64,000 nt of DNA, from NCBI GenBank assembly GCA_009767595.1, contig VSDK01007030.1:3231-67230 (forward strand), in the 5' to 3' direction. The DNA is from Symbiodinium kawagutii. Taxonomy: Eukaryota; Sar; Dinophyceae; Suessiales; Symbiodiniaceae. A model generated the notes under the pieces. That model saw only the letters and a program-made list of their open reading frames with translations, was not told the DNA's origin and did not search any database. A program made the position numbers and the translations under genes. Shown here piece by piece: positions 1 to 11,883 of this stretch (its first letter is position 1; the number at the start of each line of letters is the position of its first letter).

Positions 1-959
1 GGTGCATTTCCCCCAAACACCCCGGACGGAATTCCAAGATTTTCAGCCCATGGGGTTACCCGTGCAGCTTCCGAAAGGGGTCCCGACGTCTTCACCTCAG
101 TTCGTGGAGCAAGGAGTGAAGTAGGTGCCTGAACGATTGGCGGATTTGATGATGATGATGCGATGAGTTGCCTCACTTGTGATTGCAAAACGTCACTCTG
201 TCTCTTCTGAGTCTCCATCTGCTCACTTTGGAGCATCAACATCTTCTTCAGTTCTTCGATCTGGGCATCCTTGGCCGCAGAGTCAGCTTGAAACCTCGTG
301 GTCATCTCAGCAATCTGCTGGTCCTTGGTTGCCACTGACTGTCGAAGATGATTGTCCAACACACGCTTGTATTCTTCCCCTTGTGCAGCGATGTGCTCCC
401 GGTGCATCTGCTCTCGCCTTTCAGCAATGATCACCTTCTGCTGGGCGATGTGTTCCTCTTCATGCGCTCTGGCATTCATTTCATCTACCAGTCGTTGTAC
501 ATGACCTCTCATGGCATGCTCAGCCGCTTGCTCAGTCGAAGCCATTCTCTCACGGTGGCGAGCCTCCGCGAGTTCCTCGACCATGACTGTGATAGCTGGG
601 TCATGAGTGTTGATCGTGGCTTCCACTTGATTCACCTGCATGTGGTGCAATGTGTTATACTGAGTGGGCTGCATGTGGTGATACTGTGCCGAAGTCATGT
701 TGTACTGATGAAGGCCAGGTGGCATCCCCTCCCGGGGTGCAAGAGGAGTAGGACCACGATGGTCGAAACCTGCATGGCTGGGTGGCAGTGCGAGACCGGC
801 ATCCAAAGTTGCAATGGTCGTAACTCCCCTGTCACTGCGGGATCGGGCGGAGGTCGATGCATTGTCCGGAATGGGAATGTCTTCAATAGCTGGCATGTTC
901 GGGTCTACAGTGGCCACATTTGGAAGTTCCCCAGCGACTGGTGGTGGGGGACCCGACAT
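1..959 (-). CDS. Coiled-coil protein, N-terminal 319 codons, cut by window edge
   Basis: An uninterrupted frame runs from ATG at 959-957 to base 1 with no stop, so only the N-terminus is present. Residues 1-110 are Pro, Met, His and Gln rich and look disordered (start MSGPPPPVAG). Residues about 122-268 are Ala, Glu, Gln and Arg rich with heptad-like spacing (for example IAEMTTRFQADSAAKDAQIE), a long coiled coil. A Ser and Pro rich linker follows. The start was chosen because it is the first ATG in the frame and lies 91 bases downstream of a spliced-leader-like motif at 1050-1061. No intron is needed over 959 bases. I do not recognise the family. A gag-like N-terminus of a retroelement polyprotein is one possibility, but no zinc knuckle, protease or reverse transcriptase is in view. 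Confidence 0.6.
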   Translation of the reverse strand, partial: MSGPPPPVAGELPNVATVDPNMPAIEDIPIPDNASTSARSRSDRGVTTIATLDAGLALPPSHAGFDHRGPTPLAPREGMPPGLHQYNMTSAQYHHMQPTQYNTLHHMQVNQVEATINTHDPAITVMVEELAEARHRERMASTEQAAEHAMRGHVQRLVDEMNARAHEEEHIAQQKVIIAERREQMHREHIAAQGEEYKRVLDNHLRQSVATKDQQIAEMTTRFQADSAAKDAQIEELKKMLMLQSEQMETQKRQSDVLQSQVRQLIASSSSNPPIVQAPTSLLAPRTEVKTSGPLSEAARVTPWAENLGIPSGVFGGNA

Positions 960-1049
960 GGCAGAACAGCAAGGGCGATACGGCTGATAACCTATTTTCC
1001 AGGTTTATACAGCCAACAACGGACAACAATCACAGAGGACCTTTTCTCA

Positions 1050-1061
1050 CTTGAGCCAAAT
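1050..1061 (-). other. Spliced-leader-like relic upstream of coiled-coil gene
   Basis: On the minus strand this reads ATTTGGCTCAAG. The last 11 bases equal the 3' end of the conserved dinoflagellate spliced leader (ending CCATTTTGGCTCAAG). It lies 91 bases upstream of the coiled-coil ATG on the same strand. Known biology: relics of the leader mark genes copied back from trans-spliced mRNA. A chance match is possible. Confidence 0.45.
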
Positions 1062-1442
1062 GTAAGGTAGGACAACTATGCCAATATATCCCTAACTTTG
1101 AGGGTAAATGTGGCAAAAACAGTACTGAAATTCAAGGAGATGTGCTCAGAATCCTTCGCCAAACCAGAATTGCAAGGTCTTGTGAATTTTCAGAACTTGC
1201 AAACGGTCCAAATCGAGTGCAAAAAATATCTGCAGGCAACATGTTTCAATTCAACATCAATATGACATTGTAAATTGCAACATACCGAACGCCAACAGTA
1301 CTTCAAACAATACTTCAGTCAACTCAACTTAATCTTTGCCACTTGTCCAACTCAGGATTATATAAATGTTGTTGCCAGCATGGTATGGCGAAAGGATAAA
1401 CAATATCACAGGGTACCGAAATTCGAAGTTTGAGTTGGCGAC

Positions 1443-1810
1443 CTGAGGGACTTCTGCCCACGCTTTTTGTGGCTCCTCCTGTCGCTGCAACGTCTCTTCC
1501 AAACCAAAAAAATCTGAGGTTTCCCGTGGTTCTCCCTCAGTACACACAGCCCGCATATGGTCATTTCGGCGGGCCAATACCTAAATATCACTGTGCATAT
1601 GAGGTTGTCTTTCCCATTGGTATGAAGTGGAATGGCAATTTACCCAGGCTAACTTACAGACCCTTGCAAAGATTTTGCATCCGGTGACACATTTTGACGC
1701 ATTGCCTTGAAGATCAGATCACAAATATGTTCAGGAAAAGCTCTGTAGAGAGACATGGTAACCCAGTGGCCGTTTGTTCCCGCTATTGTGGTCGGAACAA
1801 GCTTTTCCAC
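1443..1810 (-). CDS. Two spliced exons of an unidentified protein
   Basis: The first exon is 1810-1658 (51 codons, from VEKLVPTTIAGTNGHWVTMS to SLQGS). It follows an AG at 1812-1811 and ends at a textbook GTAAGT donor. The second exon is 1580-1443 (46 codons, VLARRNDHMRAVCTEG to WAEVPQ). It follows tgatatttag and ends at a GT donor. Both exons start and end in phase 0, so the join keeps the frame across a 77-base intron. Composition is that of a soluble protein. Flanking exons were not found: upstream is low-complexity DNA, and downstream no clear continuation was seen before the coiled-coil gene. Family unknown. The exon calls rest on splice signals and phase agreement. Confidence 0.5.
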
Positions 1811-1924
1811 CTGTACTTGGTGAGTTGAAAAGATTACTGTATGAAAGATTGAGGCAAAGCCTTCTTGGGACAGTATCACCTCCAAGGCATTGACCCTGAA
1901 GAGGCAACATTTAAAATATTGCAC

Positions 1925-2570
1925 CAGAAAAAAATGCCAGCACCAAAACATCACCAGCAGAAAACACCAAAACACAAAAACACCGCACAAAGTCACCAAC
2001 TTACAAAAACAGCAGCGCGCATAGTCACCGGGACAAAAACACCAGTGCATCAAAATGCGAGCGCCGCAATGACACAAAAACATCCGCCACAAAATCACCA
2101 GCGCGCACAAACAACACGCAAACACCAACCCACATAATCACCATCACAAAAACACCACCGCCAAAACACCAGTAAAAAAACGCAACAAGCAGAAAGCGTG
2201 AGCTCCAAAACAGCACCAGCAAAAAAACACTGCCAGCAGCAAAGACCACGCTTGCCACGAGAAACAAATGGCAACGACGAGAGCGCGATGCCGGCCACAC
2301 AAATCCTTGTGGCGCTCTGCCCGGGCATTACCACGCCCGTCAAGAGGCACTGAAGATCCAATAGGACAAAGAGTTTGTCAGTCGATGAGTCACTGATGGC
2401 AATCAATGATCATTGGTGACCAATGATCAGCTATGACGTTGATCAATGCTGATGAAATAATGATGACCATGATGACAATGATGATGGCTGAACTAAATGA
2501 TGACAATGATGATGGTGATCAGCGATGTTGATTAGTTGATAGTGACAATGACTGATGATGACAATGAGGC
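1925..2570. repeat. CA/AAC-rich and GAT-rich low-complexity DNA
   Basis: From about 1925 to 2340 the plus strand is a degenerate mix of ACCA, AAAACACC and CAGC words. From about 2400 to 2570 it turns into imperfect GATGATGACAAT units. Open frames here are Phe, Val and Leu or His rich by-products of composition. Similar CA-rich tracts recur at 19.2-20.2 kb and 58.2-58.3 kb. Confidence 0.7.
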
Positions 2571-3465
2571 AAGGAGGCGACGGACCACACCCTAAAAATA
2601 AGAACCACACACTGTGCGGTGGGAAAAAACGCACCGACCACTACAACTACAGACACAACCACGACAACAACTCAACAGAAGTGGAAAGGGTAGCAGCGGC
2701 GGAGGCTGCCTCTGTTGCTTCTGCGGAGATCTTTCGTTTCTCTCTCTCTTTCCTTCTCTCTCCTTTCCTTCTTCTTTCATTTTTTGTCCCGCATTTGGCA
2801 GTCCTGATTCACCACGGAAGGCCCCTTTGAGTTTCAAGCCAGTGACGAGCGGGAGGCATTTATAAAATACAACAAGTAGGTGCAAGTAGGCATAAGACAT
2901 CAAAAGACTTTCAAACGAAGCGATGAAGCTGAACTTGCCAAACTTTTGGCATAGCCCACAGCACTCACTTTGAGAGTTCTGGGGCCAACCGCTGGCAGCA
3001 CGAGACGAGGACTGCAACAAGTTTGGAGTCTGTGTCTCCTATCAGGAACGCTTTGAAATCAACAGAAATTCTGCAAATAGGATCTGATAATCCTTCAAGT
3101 TTTTCGTTAACAAATGGGGGATTGTTGAAGGGAAGTGTTTGGTTGCAGCCGCCCAGGAGATTGTCAGGAAAGGGTCTTTGTGGGTTGGCTGGTTAGAATG
3201 GTCGTTCCGCTTCAGGGGAGGCTTAGCACCCCTGATCTCAACTCCATTTTTAGCACGCAAAGCAGAAAACAAGAAGATCAAGAAGCAAATCATAAAGGAA
3301 ATGTTAACAGCTAACATTTGTAAACTGCGAAAGACAAACAAAAATGGGGAGGGGCAAAGAAAAACCACTGCTATCACCACCACAGCGGCACCAACGACAG
3401 GGGCCACAACGATGACAACAGAACAACAGTAATAGGAACAAGCACCACACCACAAACCACCACCA
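2571..3465. other. Intergenic stretch, no supported gene
   Basis: Mixed sequence with a pyrimidine-rich tract near 2735-2790. Overlapping frames on both strands have no splice support and low-complexity composition. I see no gene. Confidence 0.4.
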
Positions 3466-3985
<520 letters not shown>

Positions 3986-5430
3986 CTTTGTCTTGTCCTC
4001 TATATAAAGGCACCAAAGGCGAAGAAAAATATGGCCCAGATCAAATATGAAAGGAAACAGTCCAAAATCCCAAGAATGAAATTGAAGGTTCCAAGGACCT
4101 AATTACGGAAAGACAACCATTCAGGAAAGATAGGAAAGTAAAAATGAGTAGCAGGGTTCAATTGAGGAGGGAGGCAAACAAGAAAAAAACTTGCCCGACA
4201 AGTAAAAATGAAAGGAACACTAATTGGCCTGAAGGCGAAGAAAATCCCTAGGGCAAGCAAGAAGCCCCCTCCGTTTCAAATAAACCACCCTGCGTTATGT
4301 CCTGTTGGATTGATTGCTCTCAAAAACTGCCCGTCATGTGTTCGAAAGCACGCAGACACGCAACATAAAGCAATGTTGATCTTGGTCTCAGCTCGCTTTT
4401 GGGAATCTGTTCATCTTCCCTTCATTTTGCATTGAAGAATTCCTTGATACGCTGGCCGGGCCTTGGCTGCAGCCTCCCGCCGTTCTATTGCCTCCACTCG
4501 GCACATTTTTCTGAAAACTCAAGGGATCTCAAGGGCAATTCATGGAAGGTTGACCATTGATGGGTCATCATATATCGTTGATAGGTCAACGGGCTTCTCT
4601 GTAGCTTCGAGGAAACCCACGGGAATCAAAGCCCACGAACCCGAATAAAGCTGACCCCTGGAGCTGCAATATCATGCTTCTGGTGTAGTCGGACAAAATA
4701 CTTGCAGGGAGCAAATCGAGTGTTGGCATGTGGCCCATGGCAGTAGGGGTGCACCAAGAAATATATAAAGGTTTTAGATGATTTTAGGCTACATCTCCAT
4801 GCAAAACATTTGCCTGTTGGGAAATTGAGCGACTAGCAGTGACTGGCGACTCCCAAAAGCTATTCACAAACTGTGGCAAGTTGGAACACGTCACAGTCTC
4901 ATCAGTCTCTTGGAAAGGAAACCCATCTGCACCTCTCGTCCTGAATCAAATTGGCCTGAGCAAGGCCATGGTCACGGCATGTCCCCTCCCAAGTTTCGTA
5001 GACTTCTCAACTTGCTGCGACCTTGAACCTTTTGCATCGCCAATGGTATCGCCTTGCTTCGGAGGTCTCCCTATGTCTCCCTATGTCTCCCGACCGCTGT
5101 GCTGCCAAGCTTCTGCATGCATTTAGACTTGTCCCACAGCCCATCTCCAGATGACCTGTGACCAGCCCTACACGGCCACTTGCCGCACTGAAAAAGATAA
5201 AGAAGTCATTACCAAGCCATTACCAAGTAGTCAAATGTTTACTCAAGATGTATCAAGATACTAAACTCCTCTGTAGAAACGAGAGCTCTGTAAGGAAAAT
5301 TGTAAAAAACAAAGCTAAAGATTTTCTCAGATTCAATTGTCCTGTTTATGTCGTCTTGAGTCTTACCTCCAAAACTTTTTCAAAGAAACTTTGGTCAGGG
5401 CTAAATCAATTCACAAACAGTTTTCTTGTA
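3986..5430. other. Intergenic stretch, no supported gene
   Basis: Several frames of 60-95 codons exist on the plus strand (for example 4839-5126), but they lack splice context, domain signatures and coding-like composition. A 12-base motif (atgtctccctat) is duplicated near 5070-5090. Nothing else could be supported. Confidence 0.4.
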
Positions 5431-5550
5431 TACATGTATGTATGTATGTATGTATGTATGTATGTATGTATGTATGTATGTATGTATGTATGTATGTATG
5501 TATGTATGTATGTATGTATGTATCTCTCTCTCTCTATATATATATATACA
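5431..5550. repeat. TATG microsatellite followed by CT and TA runs
   Basis: About 22 tandem TATG units from 5431 to 5523, then CTCTCT and TATATA. The Met-Tyr-Val-Cys frames it creates are not genes. Confidence 0.95.
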
Positions 5551-6000
5551 CACATACAGGTGCCAGGCCCCGCCAAACCCCCCTCCCTTCCCCCAAGGTT
5601 TTTATGGGTCATAATATATTGTTTTTTTTTGTTTTCGATTCTTATTAATTTCTAAAATTTGTAAACTATATATATATACATTTGATATACATATTCTTTT
5701 AAATTCCTCTTATATATGTCCTTTTAAGATTTATTTATTTATGGGAGTTAAATTATTAATGGAAATTAAGACCTGGCTAACTTGTCCATGCTTACAGAAA
5801 ATGCGGCTACCTTTGTAAAACATTCAACAGATCTCCGAGTATATTGCAATAAAAGGTTGATGTTTAAGCTCTTACACAAGAAAAATTGACCAGCCCGGGT
5901 ATCAATTGAGGTAGCAAGTGAGGCGCTGGAATCGGACCTCTGCATGTCATGCCAATGTTATTGCTGTGCAAGTCCATGTCTGTGACCGAAGCGGTTCTTG

Positions 6001-6295
6001 TCAATGCTCTTCCAAAAACCTGGCAAGATCATGGAACAAACCGTAACAAGATGTTGCTGGCACACCATAATCTGTGTGAAATGGAGAAAATCGGTGATCC
6101 CCTACTCTTGCGCCAAGAACATCTCGAAACATGACATCCGCAGCAACATCTCTTCTCGCAGTACAGTAGTCTGCCGACTTTGATGCCAGCTTCCAGGCCT
6201 TCACTCCATCAGAGCCAATCTCGTTGTTCGACAAGTTGATGTGTTTGATGGAGGCGCTTCCTTCAAAGCTTTTGCCAAAGCCTGACCATGGAGCC
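6001..6295 (-). CDS. Exon with LRR (ribonuclease-inhibitor type) motif, partial
   Basis: An acceptor of the form cctaccttttag|G ends at 6296, and the frame opens APWSGFGKSFEGSASIKHIN. It continues with LSNNEIGSDGVKAW, which matches the LSxNxIGxxGxKAW consensus of LRR (RI) repeats common in dinoflagellate proteins. The frame stays open to a stop near 6001, but the real donor probably lies inside, after about residue 55. A second possible LRR-like exon is 6.96-7.09 kb. Without flanking exons the protein size and function cannot be given. Confidence 0.45.
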
Positions 6296-6954
6296 TAAAA
6301 GGTAGGAAAACTGAGGAAACACATGAAACTGAAACTGGTGCCTACTCAGGATCTAAATTGAGTCAAGGATATTCAAGGTTCATCATTGGACATGACCAAA
6401 AGGCTGCAAGTGCTCAGAGTTCATCTGAACCTGGGTCGGGCCTAAGGTAACCAACCATGAGTTTTGACGCATTGAACGATTGGAAGTGTTTATATGCACG
6501 TGTGATTGCATATTTATCTATATATATGCACACCGTGTATCTAATATTTGCAACCACTCTTCCATTAATTCAAAAGCCTCGGCAGGAAGTGCATCTATCA
6601 ATGAGGTAAACAAAAACTGAGCAATTACATACTTTAGCCGCGCAGCTAACGCGATTTGCAATACATTCTGACGTCACAACATACTCAAGTGTGAAGTCTG
6701 AGACAAAACCACCCTCCGCGTCCTTTTGTTGTTGCCTCATGAGATCGCATGAGTCATTTAGGAATTGGAAGGAATTGATTGAATTTCTTGAAACGCAATT
6801 GCAACATCGCAGAATTTTAAAGTTCCAAGCTTTTCAGAGAACATGGGAGAGACTTCACCATGGGCGTCAGAGGCGCAAACAGGTATACTTTGTCGATCAA
6901 ACTATATTGATCCAACATCAACAGCTTCATCATTGGGTGTTCATTATGATTTCC

Positions 6955-7087
6955 TCACGGAGTTTACTGCCTAAACTTCCTCTGCCAGTCGGAAAACCCA
7001 GAGTCTTGAAGTACCCATTCGTATGAAATACAGCGTCCTGGTTTTTCATAAAGAGTCCATTCAGGAGACAAAGTTCTTCAAGTGTGC
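6955..7087 (-). CDS. Possible LRR-like exon
   Basis: After a candidate acceptor gatgag|G at 7088 the frame reads TLEELCLLNGLFMKNQDAV, which has the Leu spacing of a repeat. It lies upstream of the stronger LRR exon at 6.0-6.3 kb on the same strand. The phase of a join was not established, and a chance frame is possible. Confidence 0.25.
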
Positions 7088-7309
7088 CTCATCCCATCGT
7101 ATCATCAACATTCATCTACCTAATATAGCCAGGCGGACCGACAGTGAAAGCTCTGCAATTTCTCAAATTTAATTATCTACTAATATAGGTTTTACTTACA
7201 TTCCTGAAAAATCGCAAGTGTTCGGGGCTTGGACCCACATCATTGCATCAGGCTTATACCCAACCAATCGACACTTAAAGTCCAAACTCAGGATGGGAAT
7301 TTCTGTTAC

Positions 7310-7740
7310 AACCACCGTACTTAAGTCACATCAGGCGGGAAAAGGCTCATCATCCCCATGGCACGGCCTCATTTACAAAAGTCACATCAGGTGGGAGAAA
7401 GTCACATCAGTTGTAGGAAAACCTAATGGCACGGCCTGATTCATGTATATATAGCAACGTGGCTGAAAATAGCCGAAGCACTGCGCACAGCGATGATTTT
7501 TGATGATTTTGATCCAATGCAAAACGATTTGCGGCTGCAAATCCTATACTGGCACAGCCGTAATAAGTCTGCATCATGTTTTTTCCCGACCAAATGGAAA
7601 CTCAATGGTACAGCCTCACTTTCTTACCTCAAGCATAGATAAACGTCATTGAATCCTACTGGCAAAGCTGCGTGAGAACTCCATCGTGTTCCCATTGCAG
7701 GGATGGAAATCCCATTGGTACAGCCTCAACTTCTTCAATG
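7310..7740. repeat. Degenerate short repeats (AGTCACATCAG, GGTACAGCCTCA)
   Basis: AGTCACATCAG occurs three times between 7322 and 7412. Variants of ATGGCACGGCCT or TTGGTACAGCCT recur from 7360 to 7730. This looks like decayed tandem or dispersed repeat DNA without coding content. Confidence 0.5.
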
Positions 7741-7865
7741 TATTTGGGCCAAGGAATCTCCTAGATTTGTGCCCTACAAAGCGAGGACAATGAACAAGTC
7801 TTTGTTTTGGTTGCTTCACTATCGAGCACATCCAACCCGTGAGCGCCAAACAGGGCGACCGAGAC

Positions 7866-9483
7866 TCGTTTTTAATATAGCCACTTCATGAGAGCAGCAG
7901 CAGCAGCAGCAGCAAGAACAATAGCACCAATCATTAAGCAGCAAGCACGGTGACCAAGAAAAGTATCGCTCGTGTAGTGCACCGCCAAAAAAAGAGTATT
8001 CCAAGAATATTCAGCAGTGACAAGATATCTAAAATTGAATTCTTACCAGCACGCACGGCCTATCGATACGACTTCTGCAAGCTGATACGACTTAACGCTA
8101 GTAGTAGTAAGATCATCCTCACCTCGCTGACACCACAATTGCAAAACCATAGAACACAAACCACAAAAGAACTTTCCTGGACAAAAAGCAGTTGACCGAG
8201 CACCCAAGTATACAGAATCTGAAACAGAAGTCGGTTTCAAGATGCCGTGATGTGATGTCCAAAACTAACAAACCATGTGCTTTCCTTGCTTTGCATTGCA
8301 CCTGGCACTGGCGCAGTGTCAACAAATTATAACAAATGGATCTTTATACGAACTCGCCACAAAGTAAAGAACTGGACTCGTGGTTCCACGCCATAAAAGC
8401 ATCGTGGTGACTTCAACAGAAAATCCCCTTGACATGTGTCGACTCATGTATCGTGGCAATGTCATGTTGAATTTAGATGGATTTAGATGGATTATGGCTT
8501 TTGATCTGATCTTGTTTTGAAAGCAAAGCAGCTGCACCCTTTTTCACTGTCTCCCCCCACCGCACACTCACACACACACACACACGAAAAAAAGCACCGC
8601 TTCATCGCCAAAAGAGTGACAACCAAAACGGCGTAAAATTAAAAGTGATGCCGCACTTTGTCCCCGATGCTGCCTGATTGGCTGAATCTGAAAGGGCTCC
8701 GTCTGGGTAATAAACATCTTCAACAATTTGTTGGCCAATTCCAAAAAGCATCTGCTGGAAGTAGTCCTCACGGCAATTCGATGATCCCACAGCAATTGTA
8801 GCTTCTCCCTGGTACTGAGAATTCGTTTTACCAAGCGGAATCACCCACGGTATTCAATCGAAATTGTTTGGCAGCTCTGAAGTCATAAATTGGATTCTCC
8901 TCACTTTTGAGAAAGCATAAACTGCAATGCTTCATTGGTGGCAAACCACAGAAATAGCAACAATCCAACGGCAACGGCTGGTTACAAAGCATTCGGTTGA
9001 AAGATCCTGCTGACTTTCAGCCCCAAGTTGTTATAATCCTTCTGGAATAGCAACATGGTGAAATCAAATCCAGCATCAAAAACCACATGTTCACAGTGTC
9101 ACAGAGCAGTACTGGGTTCCTTTCCAGCAGCCCTGTTTGTGATTGATATCGGTGGATCATCCACATCCCCGAAATAAATGCATAATGAAAGGCCAAATGA
9201 CTTGACCAAAATTCATGGGATGGGTGTTAATCAAATAATTGGATGCATGCATTGATTGATCTAGGAAGCGCGTGTATCTCTTGGGCAAGAACAATTATCC
9301 AACATTGGCGCAGCAACATTTCAATAGGGCTATGCTGGCAGTGTGTCCTGCTTCATTCACCATAGGGTCAATATCATGTTTATTGCCATAAACCCCTATT
9401 TTCTCCAAGGGACTGGAGTTCTTGCTAAATGGGTGAAAGGCGTGACTCTGGCAGTCGCAGAAGCAAGCCCCACGGATGAACAC
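7866..9483 (-). CDS. Candidate multi-exon gene, unidentified, possible membrane C-terminus
   Basis: Several minus-strand frames look coding but could not be joined with confidence. They are about 9483-9295 (VFIRGACFCDCQSHAFHPFS onward), about 9095-8997 (FDAGFDFTMLLFQKDYNN), about 8805-8680 (GEATIAVGSSNCREDYFQQM, then IVEDVYYPDGALS), about 8240-8119 (hydrophobic, KVLLWFVFYGFAIVVSA) and a terminal hydrophobic run near 7960-7890 (LMIGAIVLAAAAAALMKWLY, then stop). The 8.8-kb frame follows a plausible acceptor (gtaccag|G). A secreted or membrane protein is the simplest reading. The family is not recognised, and some pieces may be spurious. Confidence 0.3.
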
Positions 9484-10712
9484 TGTTTGCTTCCTGCAAG
9501 CGCATGTTGAACAAACGTCTGTTCACACCATGATTTGTCATCCCGAAATTGCAAAACCAATGTGCGCAAAGAGCAGGGGATAATATGAGCATGGTGGGAA
9601 TTCGTGTGAAGTTACTAGACTGCTCTCAACGCTTAAGTGTGAGATGGTTCACTTCATCATGTTTTTTCAATTCAACAAGTGACAAAGAAATAATGATACT
9701 ATGCGTAAGAAAAACACATATGCACATACACACTCACATCTGAAAAATAACATGAATCAAAATAGCACAACATGGGCTTTCACCTGCGCAAAGCATTTTG
9801 ACGATGCCACGATGTCTTCATATATTTTCCAACCGCTCACTGAAAACTGATCGAGTGGGGTGACAACAACAGGATGATCAAGTGACATGAACTGCGATTG
9901 TAGCGATTGGATACATGAAGATGTCATTGATGTTGTTTCAGTATCCGTTTTTCTTTTGCGTCTCGAGATGAGAAAATAAGATTGAACTTGACCAGGTTAT
10001 CAATGCTTCATGCAGGTTTCTTGACGGAGTCAGGAGGGCAGCAAGAATAAAATTGCGGAAATGGAAACCGGAAATGGAAACCCACAACCACCGCGCCAAC
10101 CTACACCTTACTGATCACCTTGGTTCAGATGAGATGATCCAATCCCCAAACAACAAACATGCATTTCTGGCCCCTGTGGGGAATGTGCAGCTTATCGGGC
10201 ACCCATTGCTCAAGAACGCTTATGCTTATGTTTGTGCTGCTTATGGCGTATCATGCCGATGAATCATGCCGGATAAGCAAAAGGCTAATGCTCTTCAAGT
10301 TTTCGAAGATGTCGATTAGCCTTTGCTTGCCGCTGACCTTTACATCTTTTGCAACAGTATCCTCCTGTGAAATTACTCTCCAACTTTTCCCAATCGACTA
10401 CCAGTAACGACCCCGGAACCGCGCCCGATCCTCGTAGAAATCCGAATATATAGACTGAAGATTGCTGTGGGTTCAGCGACGTCTCGGCAGCCAGCAAAGG
10501 AAAAAGGATGAACAAGGAGACCTGTCAGCTGAACTGCTGCGTTTTGTGAGCTTTGCAAACATTGACTTCTGTGGCATGAAATCAACTCCGTAAAAAACAC
10601 CACTATCAAAGCTTTGGATGCCCTTATTTCAACCCTGAACCCTGAAATCATCTGATGCAACACTTTTTCTAGGCAGGCCAGGGGGATCTTGGAGTGTCGA
10701 GCCATGCTACTG
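9484..10712. other. Intergenic stretch between candidate gene and cyclase-like gene
   Basis: No supported exon. The region includes the 3' flank of the cyclase-like gene (below 10713). A plus-strand frame at 10053-10262 has no signal or family signature and is left out. Confidence 0.4.
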
Positions 10713-11867
10713 TCACGACCACGACAAGTCCATCTTTTTCCATTGCACCTTACCCTTCCCGCTCTTGCTCTTCGATCTTTGCTTATCCTTTGCACGCCGA
10801 TCTGCTGACTCCTTAGCCTTCTCCTTCTGAATCATATTCTGGAAGCTCCCGAACTTTTGCACCTTTTCCTGGAAGCTCTTCTCTGCGGAGCCCACATCCT
10901 TCTTCAACTCCGTTGCCAACTTTTGGTCCAACTTGCACGGTGAGACACAATTCTTGCAAATCACGGGCTTGTGCTTCAACCACGACAAGGAAGCCGCATA
11001 CTCAGCGTTTCTAAAGGCGTCCTTGTTGCCGGCTAGGCTAAGATCACGCTGCAAAGCATGGCGAATCTCATTCTCTAAATCTTTGCATGTTCCTTTCAAG
11101 TCCACGACCACCAATTGCGGTAGCCATGGATCTGATTTCCGACCATTGCTGCCATAAACAATAGTGCGGACGACTATCATCCCCAAGTTTGGCAACTCGA
11201 AATCCCCAAGAATCGACTTCTGGAAGCTGCGTTCGGCAAAAGGGTTTAGATCCTTGTTGACAAGCATCAAGACAGACCTCTGGTTCTCCCGAAGCATTTG
11301 CGCCACGAAGGCCTGGCTAGCATGGGTCCAGAAGCCAGTCACATAGTCGGAAGCTCTCTGACCGCACTTCGCGAGGTCCCCAGCGCCAACGATGATTCTT
11401 CCAAGCTTCGAGTTGGGATGGACGACCTGTTTGTCCATCAGCTTGGCGAAGTCCATGAGCGCATCCTTCGAAGTGCGCTGTGGCTCTCCGCCAGGCCAGA
11501 AACCTGCCCACAGCATTCCGTCCTGTTCGGTTGCTGCCAACTTCTTGAACCACTCATAGTCGTTTCTGAGAAAGTCCCTGGTGCCGTAGCCCCCATATTC
11601 GTCTTTAACCATCATGTCGATGAGATCATCTTGGCACATGGGAGCATGGGCTTCGTGACACTTTTGCAACAGGTCCTTGAAGAGGATACTCATTTGTATT
11701 TGGCATCCCTCTGACAGATTTTCTGTCAATCTTGACAGTTCTCTGGGCAGGTCCCCTGAGGTCTTCTTTGGCCCTTCCAAGGTGTCAAGTTCTTCCACCT
11801 CACTCCGGACTGCAGTGACCCTGAGCACTTCGGCTACAGCAGCCACAAAGAGCAGCCATGGAACCAT
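10713..11867 (-). CDS. ADP-ribosyl cyclase (CD38-like) family protein, intronless, secreted
   Basis: A single 384-codon frame. Residues 1-20 form a signal peptide (MVPWLLFVAAVAEVLRVTAV). The body resembles the ADP-ribosyl cyclase/CD38 family, which makes cyclic ADP-ribose and NAADP from NAD(P). Family landmarks seen are ATEQDGMLWAGFW (residues 112-124, CD38 TLED...WCGEF region), GFWTHASQAF with W180 (CD38 W189), and F-x-x-x-S...GDFELPNL with E224 (catalytic E226 in CD38 SVEVHNL). They are followed by a VVVDLKGTCKDLENEI segment and Cys pairs near 304-311. The loop between the Glu and Trp of the first motif is about seven residues shorter than in CD38. The C-terminal 45 residues are Lys, Arg and Ser rich. 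The paralog at 29-30.8 kb shares the same landmarks. Family assignment is inferred from motifs; activity is untested. Confidence 0.6.
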   Translation of the reverse strand: MVPWLLFVAAVAEVLRVTAVRSEVEELDTLEGPKKTSGDLPRELSRLTENLSEGCQIQMSILFKDLLQKCHEAHAPMCQDDLIDMMVKDEYGGYGTRDFLRNDYEWFKKLAATEQDGMLWAGFWPGGEPQRTSKDALMDFAKLMDKQVVHPNSKLGRIIVGAGDLAKCGQRASDYVTGFWTHASQAFVAQMLRENQRSVLMLVNKDLNPFAERSFQKSILGDFELPNLGMIVVRTIVYGSNGRKSDPWLPQLVVVDLKGTCKDLENEIRHALQRDLSLAGNKDAFRNAEYAASLSWLKHKPVICKNCVSPCKLDQKLATELKKDVGSAEKSFQEKVQKFGSFQNMIQKEKAKESADRRAKDKQRSKSKSGKGKVQWKKMDLSWS

Positions 11868-11883
11868 GAACTAAGGATCAATC

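Noticed and set aside
981..1000. GGTTATCAGCC on the minus strand, resembling a retrotransposon primer-binding site (TGGTATCAGAGC)
   Set aside because: Match is short and gapped, no long terminal repeat was seen beside it, and the 3' part of any element is outside the window.
348..1070. 240-codon plus-strand open frame
   Set aside because: It is the shadow of the coiled-coil gene on the other strand. It is Cys, Trp and His rich without domains, whereas the minus frame is a regular coiled coil.
5158..5655. 165-codon frame with Met-Tyr-Val-Cys repeats
   Set aside because: Frame runs through a TATG microsatellite.
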